This document shows positions 34,813 to 45,020 of a DNA stretch of 64,000 bases, in pieces (position 1 is the stretch's first letter; the number at the start of each line of letters is the position of its first letter). Both the position numbers and the translations under genes were made by a program. Under the pieces are notes generated by a model that was given only the letters and a program-made list of their open reading frames with translations, ran no database searches and had not been told where the DNA came from. This DNA is from Diadophis punctatus similis (taxonomy: Eukaryota; Chordata; Lepidosauria; Squamata; Dipsadidae). The stretch spans positions 156,049,966 to 156,113,965 of the forward strand of contig JALIGW010000001.1 of NCBI GenBank assembly GCA_023053685.1. Direction: 5' to 3'.

Positions 34813-36810
34813 TTCTATCCTATATCATTCATATCAGACTTTATATCAGTGCAGCAATGGCTGGATGGCACTAGAGGACCCAGTGCATGGCATTGGCTAG
34901 TGAAGAAATTCATCATTGTGCGCTTCAGGAAATGGAGGCCAAGTGGGAGATGAGATATGAGAACTAAAGAGAAATGGAAGAAATAGGAAAAATGGTAGAA
35001 AATCAGGAAACTATAAGCAAAAATACTGTTTTCAAAAGAACCCATTATGGTAAAAAAAAAAGCTGGTTGAAAGACATCGGTTTGAATAATCAGTCTCTTG
35101 CTTTTAGCCCTATCACTTTGAAAACGAACCACCACAGTTATACTTCTTGTGATTTCATAGATACTCTATTATATTATATTATATTATATTATATTTTGCC
35201 ACTCAGGCTGACATGAAGATGCTTATGCTGCCAGCATTTCATTGAGTTTAATTCAAAGGAAGAAAGAACATATGATGTGAGTTACTTTCTTTACAAAAGC
35301 ATATATCCAGTGATGGATTGCCAGTCTAACTGAAGTGTTCTATGAACAGAATCGCCAGACGTCATTCTAAATCAGAAACAGAAGGGTGGGAGAATGCCTT
35401 CTCTCTTTTCTCCTTTGCTTTTGCTTTTCTGGTATCAGCATATTTTCTCTAGCAGTATTTCTGTTTCCAATTTTGGTTGTCTCAGTAAAAATGAAGCAAT
35501 AACTTGATTTCTAGAATCATAAATTGTACAAAATTAAGCTTTTAACATGCGGTGGTAGCCCGGTGTTACTGTCTTGAGTAGACTGGAAGAGGGAAGGAAA
35601 AATAATTGATTTATATCAATAGGGATATGCTCCTACAGTTTAGAAGATGTAAAAATTAAAATTCAGACCAGATCAATTCAGGCTATATTCAGATTCGACC
35701 ATGTCATGTCTGTTTTGTTAGGATGGATTGATTTGTCTTAGAAACTTGGTTCACAAGTTTCTGTTCTGATCCATAGTTAGGATTTTGTGCTAATTTTCTC
35801 ATTTCAATAGATCTTGTCAATTCTCTGGAGCAAGTATCTCTGTTTTTGTGCATCCTCTAAGAAATGTTACTTCCTTGGCATGTCTGATATATATCTAGAG
35901 GACTAAAAATTGCACCATTGTATTTTCTGCTGTGATATCACATCAGGTTTTTGCTAGCCAGTCTGAGGCAACAAATAGATCTGACTAAAACAAAAATAAA
36001 TTAATCTTATTCAAGTCATCAAATTGAATTTGATTCAACAATTAGTTTCATTGAACAGATGAATCTGATTGATTTAAAAGTCTGATTTGATTCAGGCAAG
36101 ATCTGTGAATACAAAATCTGATTAACTAACGACTGGATGCATCAGATTTTTGAAAAATCATTGGAATAAATACTTGTGACAAAGATTGACACAGCCTCTT
36201 ACAATTCTCGGAATTTGAACCACTATTGCAACAGTTTGCTTCTTAGTGAGTTCTGTAGCATATAAATATTTTCCACAATCTGGGTAATTTCAGGGTGACT
36301 TGAGGTAAATTTTTCACTGAATTTATCTGTTACTGAAGTTTGGTATTTCCTCAATCAATTATGCACAGTGACTTTCCACAAAGACGGATAAGCATTATAT
36401 TATATCCTCCTACTTTTCCACTGTTGAACATTTATAGAGGTACTGTGGAATTCAATCATAGTAATGATTGACCATTTCTTTCAGACATGGAGGGGCTGCC
36501 TTTGAGATTCAAACTTAAGTGGTCTTTTAGCTGCAACTGACTCATCTGGAGAAAGTGCCACTGACTATTATAATAGACATTTACAATGTAGAGTTTTTAA
36601 CACACAGGGAGTTAAGTGGTCTTGAACTTTTTATATTCATGTCAACTCTCTTTCACAAGATTTTGCCAGTTTTTTTAGTCTGGTTATGTTGGCTGAGAGA
36701 AGATAGGATGACTCATCCAACATATCTGGAGTGCAAGTTATACTATGTCTCAATTAAAGATTGATATAAAAACCTGAAATATGTTTGAATGATTAAGCTA
36801 TTAGGGACTA
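34813..36810. other. Unannotated stretch
   Basis: A short (TTATA)n run lies at 35165-35196. A frequent GATT/AATC texture is seen at 35980-36130. No gene or element recognised. Confidence 0.4.
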
Positions 36811-36915
36811 GAATAGAATGGAATGGAATGGAATGGAATAGAATAGAATAGAATAGAATAGAATAGAATAGAATAGAATAGAATAGAATAGAATAGAATA
36901 GAATAGAATAGAATA
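36811..36915. repeat. (GAATA)n / (GGAAT)n microsatellite
   Basis: About 21 pentamer units, the complement of the ATTCT tails at 6977 and 24483. No LINE 3' end is recognisable on either side. Confidence 0.95.
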
Positions 36916-37380
36916 ATAAGACAACTTATTTAACCCAACTTTGTGTATTCCCATAAGCCACCACAAACAATTGAGAAGGCAGAATAGATACATGCATTGA
37001 CAATATATCTTGTCAATATTCTCCTCTTTGGGGCAGGGGTGGAATCTTTATTTTTTAGCTGCCCTGAAGACCTGCAGTGAAGAAAGGGAGAGGATGGGCT
37101 TCTGCTGGTCTCAATGAGAGTCTCCTTCCACATGTGCACCACCATAATAAATATGTTTTTTCATTTGAGGTAAAATCACTGAAGAGAAGATTTCATTAAG
37201 CAAACAGCAAGAAGCTTTGTCATTCCAAGATGGAAATTATGCCTAGCTGAGTCAGTAAAACAGACATCAAAGGAGCACATATGGCTTGCATTTAAGGTTT
37301 TTCAACATTGTTATGAACAGAACTGTTCCTAATTTTAAGCAGCATTGAGCATTTTCATTCATTCTCTTTTTCTTTTCTAG
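36916..37380. other. Unannotated stretch
   Basis: No element recognised. Confidence 0.4.
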
Positions 37381-37459
37381 GGATCTGAGTAGTTCCTTCC
37401 AAGTCCTGGGATCCATATCACGAGCCCACTACCTCATCCCCAAAGGATTAATTATTGAG
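37381..37459 (+). other. Possible 79-bp coding exon, unidentified
   Basis: A strong polypyrimidine tract and acceptor (CTCTTTTTCTTTTCTAG) precede 37381. One frame is open and reads DLSSSFQVLGSISRAHYLIP then KGLIIE. A GT donor (GAG|GTATCT) follows at 37460. The other two frames contain stops. The size fits a vertebrate internal exon, with an incomplete codon at its 5' edge. I do not recognise the peptide. A chance arrangement is possible. Confidence 0.3.
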
Positions 37460-37647
37460 GTATCTACTTGCATTAGTACAAAGCATGACCAATGAGATTT
37501 TGATTATTCAATTGGGGGGGATGTCAATAATTATCCTTTTCACATCCTGATTTGCTCAGTTGTTTCTTTTGTAACATTTTACAACACACACAGTAAGACA
37601 ATATGGCCCCTATATAAGAACTGAGCATGCACACGCAAAAACAAATT

Positions 37648-37704
37648 CCCTGCCCGCGGGCCAGAAGCGTCACATGCTTGCCACGCCCACACCTGGTTTA
37701 GAAG
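37648..37704 (+). mobile_element. Fragment of hAT MITE, GTGTCAAACT family
   Basis: GCCCGCGGGCCAGAAGCGTC, CACATGCTTGCCACGCCCAC and CTGGTTTAG match the interior of the copies at 10821 and 30024. Both ends are missing. Confidence 0.65.
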
Positions 37705-37724
37705 AAGCTAGAAGACTTCCAAGG

Positions 37725-38059
37725 CAGCGGCGGGTTGCTGCCTTACTGGTGCCGGTGCGCTGTGCGTGCATCTCCATGCTCGTGCTCACTACGCGCAGGC
37801 ACCCCCTCGCACGATTTTGCTTCTGCGCATGCGCGGAAGCAAAATCACGCTGAAATCTTGCGAGGGCACGTGCATGCGAGAGAGATTTCGGTGCGATTTT
37901 GCTTCCGCGCATTCACAGAAGCAAAATCAGCCAAAAATTCACAGGAAAAAATGGCGACGCACGCGATGGACCGGCAGAGAGGGCTCCGGAGCGGTTGCGC
38001 AATCCGCCACTCCCTACCAGAGCTGCGCATTGGGCAGCTCCGGCAGGAACCCACCTCTG
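37725..38059 (+). mobile_element. hAT MITE, GGTGGGTT family, 335 bp
   Basis: The ends CAGCGGCGGGTTGCTGCC and GGCAGGAACCCACCTCTG are inverted repeats. The flanks TTCCAAGG (37717-37724) and CTCCAAGG (38060-38067) form an 8-bp duplication with one mismatch. The interior has a repeated GATTTTGCTTC / GAAGCAAAATC palindrome around TGCGCATGCGCGG. Confidence 0.87.
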
Positions 38060-38224
38060 CTCCAAGGTCCCTTCCAGTTCTATTCTTATTCTGGTTCTGA
38101 TTCTTCTGATGATTAACAGTCCACAAAGGCATGGAATGTTAGAACTTTTGTGGGGAGGAGCGTGGGAGAGAATTGGTACAAGAATATGTGGGAAGGTGAA
38201 GTATAATTCTATTTTATTCATTTA

Positions 38225-38465
38225 TTTTAGATTTTTAAATCCTCCCTTTATTAATTTATAAGTAACTCAAAATAGAAATTGTCATATTACTCCTTCCTCC
38301 TCCTAGTTTCCCCACAAAAACAACAACCCTGTGAGGTAGGTTGTGCTGAGAAAGTGTGACTGGCTCAAAATCACCCAGCTGGCTTTCATGCCTTATTGCC
38401 TTAGGCAAAACTAGAACTCACAGTCTCCTGTTTTTAGCATGTGGCTTTAGTTCTTGCAACACCCT
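38225..38465 (-). mobile_element. Sauria-type SINE, copy A
   Basis: Reverse-strand landmarks are AGTAACTCAAAATAG (tail side), CAACCCTGTGAGGTAGGTTG, CACCCAGCTGGCTTTCATGC, and ACTAGAACTCACAGTCTCCT near the tRNA-like head. It shares the head and body with 39585-39760 and 48020-48200. The Sauria name is from memory. Confidence 0.68.
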
Positions 38466-38602
38466 ATAATTTGTTTGTTTATTAAATATAAACTTACTGT
38501 TTCTTCCAGTAAGATGGCTTAATATAGTAAAAAAAAATACAAGGTATAAAATAGGAAAAAAATAATAATACAATGAAATTATTTTTCCCTTTCCCCCTAT
38601 GA

Positions 38603-39028
38603 CAGTGATGGCGAACCTTTTTTCCCTCGGGTGCCGAAAACGCGTGCGCGCACGCTGTCACGCACGTGTGAGTGCCCACACCCATAATTCAATGCCTGGG
38701 GAGGGTGAAAACGGCCTCTCCCGCCCCCGCAGAGGCCCTCTGGAGGCCGGAAATGGCCCATTTCCCAACTTCCGGTGGGCCTGGTAGGCCCATTTCTCAC
38801 CCTTCCCAGGCTCCAGAGGCTTCCCTGGAGCCTGGGGAGGGCGAAAACACCCCCTTGGAAGCCCTCTGGAAACCTAAAATGCCCTCACAGAGCCTCCACA
38901 CAAGCCAAAAATCAGCTGGCCGGCACGCACATGCATGCTGGAGTTGACCTAGGGCAATGGCTCACATGCCGGCAGATATGGCTCTGCGTGCCACCTGTGG
39001 CACGCGTGCCATAGGTTCGCCATCACTG
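38603..39028 (+). mobile_element. hAT MITE, GATGG-GAACC family, 426 bp
   Basis: The ends CAGTGATGGCGAACCTTTT and CATAGGTTCGCCATCACTG are inverted repeats. The perfect 8-bp duplication CCCTATGA lies at 38595-38602 and 39029-39036. The GC- and CpG-rich interior contains two GCCCTCTGGA(GG/AA) repeats. No transposase is present. Relatives lie at 25809-25946 and 52323-52478. Confidence 0.92.
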
Positions 39029-39036
39029 CCCTATGA

Positions 39037-39584
39037 TATTAATAGTGTTATGCCATTGAGATTCTATGGTTTGGACTAGGTTACAAAGCCAGAAAGGAAA
39101 TAAATAAATAAATAAAATAAAAATTGATTTTAGGGTAGTTATCAGCAAATTCCTGTTATACAAAGACTCTTCCCTTGTGGACATTCTTGGATTGAGGATT
39201 TATTGCATTATCTTTCCTACTGTCTGTTATTTTTATCAGAGCGTATGAAGTATATTGAAAAGTGGTCTATCTCTAAGCAAAGTCTGGATAAAGAAAAAAA
39301 AAGTGGGGTTTTTTTGGTCTGATTTTTAAGAAGGGTGCGTCACAGAATATAACCCCCAATTTGCACTACTGGCACAAAAGAGTCACATAAATCAGGTAGA
39401 CGTGATGGCCAATGTGGAATTAAGATCTCCCATTTTAATTATATTGACTTTGGGTGGGATATTACTGATGTAATGGTCTATGGCTGCACATATTTAATAA
39501 ATCATTGTAAATACATTTTTTTAAAAATCATTAACATAATTAACTATTAAAACTTTTTTGTGTGTACCTTGTGGTCAGTGTTAA
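39037..39584. other. Unannotated stretch
   Basis: A short AAATA run lies near 39098-39120. Otherwise nothing recognised. Confidence 0.4.
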
Positions 39585-39760
39585 CCCCTGACAACCCCTG
39601 CAGTTTTCTTGGCAAGATTTTGGAAGTAATTTGCCCTTGCCTGTTTCCTAGGACTGACTGGCCTAAGGACACCCAGCTGGCTTCATGCCTAAGGTGGAAC
39701 TAGAACTCATGGTCTCCTAGTTTCTACTCTGGTGCTTTAACCACTATATCAGATTCACTC
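39585..39760 (-). mobile_element. Sauria-type SINE, copy B
   Basis: Blocks TTTTCTTGGCAAGATTTTGG, GCCTAAGGACACCCAGCTGG, CTAGAACTCATGGTCTCCTA and GGTGCTTTAACCACTATATC are the reverse of a tRNA-like head and body. They are shared with 48020-48200. Confidence 0.72.
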
Positions 39761-40559
39761 TCTAAATTGTCTCATCAATACATAGAGTAGGTGCCTCCAT
39801 AAGTAAAAGTGTTACGAGGCATATCCCACAGCCTGAGAGCCACAACGAAGAATTCTGCATTGCCGAACTTCTGATAGTGTGGGACATTTGTCAGAAAAGC
39901 TCCTATTGATCTGAGTAAGCAGGCTGGTTCATCACAGAATAAATGATCCTACTGATAATCAGCCCCCCCAAGCTATTTCAAGTTTTAAAGGTCAATATCA
40001 GAACCTTAAATGGCTATAGACAGGCAACTGATAGTTAGTGCAGATTTTTTTCATACAGCGATCATGCCATCCTTTTACTTTCCATCAGTTGCCAGCCTAG
40101 CTGACATATTTCGAATCAGCAGCAATTTCTGGACGCTTTTCATATAAACCCATTACAATAGCCAAGATAGCTGGTAACCAAAGTATTGATCACTGTCACT
40201 AAGCCCAACCACTTTAGGATGGGTCACACTTGGCTCACTAGCTATAAATGTGGAAATGGGATCCTCATCTCATCTGAAAATCCACTCAACTTGGATTTAA
40301 CTCCAAGTTAAAATCTGCTCTCATGGGGACTACAACTTCAATGTAGTCCCAGAGTACTTTCCTTCTCAAATGACATTTTCACCTTGTCTGGAAGGAATTT
40401 CAGCTTGTTCAACCTATTACTGAGATAAGACTGTAAGCAAAGACTTACTTTCCTGCAGTTGGAAAGTAGAAAGAGAAGAGTAGAAATGGATGGCATCAGC
40501 ATATTGACAGCATCTGATTCCATCCATAGCTCAAAAAAACCCCTTCCTCCAACAGTTTC
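39761..40559. other. Unannotated stretch
   Basis: No gene or element recognised. Confidence 0.4.
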
Positions 40560-40567
40560 ATATAGAT

Positions 40568-40836
40568 CAGCGATTCTCAACCAGGGGGTTGTGACCCCTT
40601 TGGGGGTCAAAGACCCTTTCACAGGGGTCGGGAGACTTCGCCCGGATGCCGCCATTTGGGTTCTTTTACCCTCTGCGCATGCGCAGAACGCTTTGTGCAT
40701 GTGCAGAGGGTAAAAGAACCCAAATGGCGGCGGCGGGGCGGGAGTCACGGTGGCGGGCTCGGTGGGGTGGGTGGGTCATGGTGGTGGGGCAGGGGCGGGG
40801 GGCGGGTCACGGCATTAGGAAGGTTGAGAACCACTG
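40568..40836 (+). mobile_element. hAT-Charlie-like MITE, GGTTCTCAACC family, 269 bp
   Basis: The ends CAGCGATTCTCAACC and GGTTGAGAACCACTG are inverted repeats. The perfect 8-bp duplication ATATAGAT lies at 40560-40567 and 40837-40844. The interior contains a long palindrome, with GGGTTCTTTTACCCTCTGCG and its complement around TGCGCATGCGCAGAACGC. The right third is G-rich. No coding capacity. Confidence 0.92.
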
Positions 40837-40844
40837 ATATAGAT

Positions 40845-42562
40845 GTTAAACACAGTCTAGGAAACAAGAGAGAACTCTTTGAGCACTATAGGCCAACAAG
40901 TAAAATGGGAATGTTCTTATTTTTGCATTCTAAATTAATTGGCTGTAAACAGGAAGATGCTAATCATTGGTATACAGATTAGATGTCATGTTCTATGAAA
41001 ACTGTCTTCTACTAAGGTAAACAAAGGGCATTCTTATAATATACAAACATCTTTAACATATGTTGAGAAAGACAATGCTTACATTTAAAAGATTTCTACA
41101 AATTCTGGACATTGCTGATTGTACCACACTCAACCAAGCGGAATAATCAATTCAAAATTAATTTGTCTTAAAAATAAATTTTGTGACTCCGAAATGCTTG
41201 TCTTGCATTTGGGGATCCTGGAAGTATCTGGGAGCAGAATGCTAAATTCAGATCTTTGGTCTGATCCCAAAAGTATCTTCTTAAATTCCTTGGTTCTTTT
41301 TAATTGTCCTATTTATTCACACATCTCTGTTCAAAAAGAGGTGGAATGACTCTTAGGCTTTTAGTTTCCTCATATTGTTACTACAAGTTCGACTTTTGAT
41401 GGCCTTCATTGATTTTTTTTCAGTTAAAAGTCCAGTGCATATAATAGAACAAAAATGTTTGCAATAAAACTCTGGAAAATTTTAAAAGCATTCTGCTGGA
41501 ACTTCTGGATGTATACTTCACAATGCCATTACATAATTCCATGCAGGTTCTCCCAAAATGCGAAGTATTGTCCTCAGGCAACTTTAGTATCTGACGTTTT
41601 AGTTCCATTCCCAAAAGCTTTAAGTACAAAGTTTTGTCACAAATATGAGGTCTCCATTGACAGAATATTTATGCTGAAAATAGAGCTGCACAAAGTGACA
41701 TAGATTCACTTCAGTGAAGTGATATGGGCTGTGGAAAAGCTGTGATTGGCTTCAACAAAGCGAAACAGTCAAATGATTCCCCAATGACAAAATAGCTTAT
41801 ATAGTCTCCAAACACTTTGTGCCAATGTTACAAGAAAAGGCTACTTTCAGATCTTTCCTTCAGTGCTGGCTGAAGAACCTTTAGGCTGGGCACCTTTGGG
41901 ACTGTAAAAAGCTTTTCTTAACTTTGTCCCATTGTGCAAGCCTGAAACAGGGTAAGGTGAAACAACAGGGTTGCTCTTACAAAGCAACTTTGAATGGGTG
42001 CTTCATCCAAAACATAGCTGGAAGCTTTGTTAGAAGCCATATTAGAAAATACAAAACCAAATTGTTGAGAGAAAATGGGTCAAAATTCAAATAGAAACAT
42101 TTCATGGTGTATTCAGAGCATTTGCTGCAAATCTTCTTGTTTCTTCTTCTTCCTACCTCATATGTATTTGAACCCTCAGACGTTTTTTCACATCCTACAG
42201 CACTTCCAGAATGATCTTTTCTTTCAACCATCACCCGTTGATTTCTGAGCCCTCAGATCTCTAAATTGTCTAATCATTGGTGTACAGATTTATTTGTCGT
42301 GTTCTGTGAAAATGGTCTTCTATGGTGCTTTGACTCACTATCCTACAAAAGGTTTGTGGTTATTTTTTTTAAAATTGATCTAAAAGACCATATACACAAA
42401 GGCAGACAGATACACATATATTCTTTAGTTATTTAGAAATAGTAATGAGGACAATCTTTATGTCAACTCAGTAATGCCTGAGTGCATTGTACAAATGCTA
42501 ACAATGGTGCATACTACCCAGCATTCTTCAGGATTGGAGCAGGCTATAAATGTGGGTATGCA
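40845..42562. other. Unannotated stretch
   Basis: No gene or element recognised. Confidence 0.4.
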
Positions 42563-42673
42563 TTTCCTTCCTTCCTTCCTTCCTTCCTTCCTTCCTTCCT
42601 TCCTTCCTTCCTTCCTTCCTTCCTTCCTTCCTTCCTTCCTTCCTTCCTTCCTTCCTTCCTTCCTTCCTTCCTT
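42563..42673. repeat. (CTTC)n microsatellite
   Basis: About 27 uninterrupted units. Frames of LPSF or GRKE here are repeat translations. Confidence 0.96.
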
Positions 42674-43702
42674 GCCATCTTTTCTTTGCTTCATCTCCCA
42701 GAGCTCCTCAGTAAAGCAAGGAACACCCATGGTTCAGCAAATAAAGCTAAGAGGCCTAGTCCTGTCCAAGGCTACAGATGCCCTTATATTCCAGGAAGAG
42801 AAGAGGGCCAAATAGGTTCCTCATGAGGAACAGCACAGAAACACAAATTGGCAACAATAAATGAACTACCTGTAACAAATGCTTTAATATGCATTGAGAC
42901 TAATTTTATCCCACTGGGGGAAAATTACTAACTCCGCAGTTGTTTTCAGCAGAATTGGGACACACTAGCTTTCATACTTTATTCTGAAGAAACTTAATAG
43001 TTTTAAAATTATTACCACTTAATGCAGCAACAATTAACCAGCTGATAGGACGTTAAGTACATTTAACCACTTATTAGAATCACTGGAACATTTGAATTGC
43101 CATAGCTGCTAACTGAGACCCAGAACTCACATTAACATTGCAAGAGCATTTTAAAGGTTTCTTTCTCAGTCCTGCTCAGAATGAACTGGGGATGAGTGGA
43201 AAGCATTAAAGCAATGGAATATCAGGTTTCCTCTGTGATGTCAAGTTGTGATTTCTTTATAATCTTGCATTTATTTCTTGCATTTTCACCAAGAATAATG
43301 TTCAGGGATGCCAATGCTGAAGAGCAACTGCTCCATTTCTAATTAAAACAATAAAACTCATCAAAGAACAATCAAATTAAAACATAAAAAGCTATCCTCA
43401 TCAATAGAAAAATAAAATAAAATGGCAATGAGTAGATGAAGATGTGCTTCAGAACAGTCACTCTAGCTGCCCGAAGCTTGTCCGAATAAAAGTTAGTTTG
43501 CTGTCAGTTAGAGCTACTTTGGCTTGCTTTAGCAGAAATATTCACAACTTGGCATTTGCCTCTCAAAATGTCATCTCTAATATTCTCTGCTTCCTAGTGG
43601 ATCAACAGAAACTCTTCTTCCCAGAGACTATTAAAACAGTCAATCTCATATGGAAAAATTCAGGCTTTCTAACAGGTTGTCGATATTCATAGAAGAGTGG
43701 AT
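42674..43702. other. Unannotated stretch
   Basis: No gene or element recognised. Confidence 0.4.
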
Positions 43703-43995
43703 GATTTTATTTTATTATTCTTTTTATTTTGTTATTTTATTATTTTATTTTATTTTGTTATTATTTTATGTTATTATTTTATTTTATTTTATTTTATTGT
43801 TATTTTATTTTATTTTATTTTATTTTATTTTATTTTATTTTATTATTTTATTTTATTTTATTGTTATTTTATTTTATTTTATTTTATTTTATTTTATTTT
43901 ATTTTATTTTATTTTATTTTTTTATTTTATTTTATTTTATTATTTTATTATTTTATTATTTATTTTTTTATTTTTTTATTTTTTATTTTTTTATT
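43703..43995. repeat. (TTTTA)n array, left of LINE end
   Basis: Imperfect TTTTA/TTATT repeats over about 290 bp, ending in TTTATTTATTTGG, which is the tail of the minus-strand LINE that follows. Confidence 0.92.
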
Positions 43996-44393
43996 TATTT
44001 GGTTCTTCTATGCCACCCTACTCCCGAGGGACTCAGGGTGGCGTACAACGTTGTGCAAGAACACTGAACAATAAACAATGATTAAAAACAATGTTAAAAG
44101 AATTAAAAAAGTTAAAAAAAATGTTCACCACCAAACATACCGGGGGAGAGCTCAGATGGAACTAGTCTCAACCCCCTACCTGCAGGAAGAGCCATGTCTT
44201 GATGGCTTTTCAGAAGGCCAGCAGGGTCGGGATGGTTCGGATCTCTGGGGGAAGTTGGTTCCAGAGCATGGCCCCCCCCACAGAGAAGGCCCTCCCCCTA
44301 GGGCCCACCAGCCGGCATTGTTTGGCTGACGGGACCTGGAGGAGACCCGCTCTGTGGGCCCTAACCGGTTGGAGGGAAGTGTGAGGCAAAATT
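43996..44393 (-). mobile_element. L2-like LINE 3' end bracketed by (TTTTA)n
   Basis: The reverse complement contains GGAGGGCCTTCTCTGTGG, CTGGCCTTCTGAAAAGCCAT and AAGACATGGCTCTTCCTGC, ending CACCCTGAGTCCCTCGGGAG and GGGTGGCATAGAAGAACC. This parallels the plus-strand copy at 11055-11481. The tail opens into the left TTTTA array. Confidence 0.78.
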
Positions 44394-44728
44394 TTATTAT
44401 TTTATTTATTATTTTATTTATTATTTTATTTATTATTTTTTTATTTTATTTTATTTATTTTATTATTTTTTTATTTTATTTTATTTTATTTTATTTTATT
44501 TTATTTTATTTTATTTTATTTTATTTTTATTTTATTTTATTTTATTTTATTTTATTTTATTTTATTTTATTTTATTTTATTATTTTATTTTATTTTATTT
44601 TATTTTATTTTATTTTATTTTATTTTATTATTTTATTTTATTTATTTTATTTTATTTTATTTTATTTTATTATTTTATTTTATTTATTTTTATTTTTTTT
44701 ATTTTATTTTTTTATTTTTTTATTTTTA

Positions 44729-44759
<31 letters not shown>

Positions 44760-44811
44760 TTTTATTTTATTTTATTTTATTTTATTTTATTTTATTATTA
44801 TTTTATTTTGT
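44390..44811. repeat. (TTTTA)n array, right of LINE end
   Basis: About 420 bp of TTTTA, TTTA and TTATT units. Long Phe/Leu/Tyr/Ile frames across it are artefacts. Confidence 0.94.
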
Positions 44812-44917
44812 CATACAGCCTTAAAAAACAATAAATATATATCAACAATAGTAAGAGAGACATTGCAAAATCTCCCAGGTCCCCTGGGATAAGTGGAATA
44901 CCAGGGCCTGATTTTAT

Positions 44918-45006
44918 TTGTTTGTTTGTTTGTTTGTTTGTTTGTTTGTTTGTTTGTTTGTTTGTTTGTTTGTTTGTTTGTTAGTTAGTTAGTTAGTTAG
45001 TTAGTT
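44918..45006. repeat. (GTTT)n(GTTA)n microsatellite
   Basis: About 16 GTTT units followed by about 6 GTTA units, ending 15 bp before the TIR element at 45021. Confidence 0.95.
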
Positions 45007-45020
45007 ATTCAAGCACATAT

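Noticed and set aside
37735..38261. Several overlapping frames of 95-121 residues on both strands
   Set aside because: All lie in the GC-rich hAT MITE at 37725-38059; low stop density follows from base composition.
40338..40748. A 136-residue minus-strand frame and overlapping plus-strand frames
   Set aside because: They run across a hAT MITE whose CpG-rich palindromic interior simply lacks stop codons.
43650..44824. Long plus-strand frames (112-156 residues) rich in Phe, Leu, Ile and Tyr that resemble membrane proteins
   Set aside because: They are translations of (TTTTA)n arrays. All three frames of the repeat stay open for the same reason.
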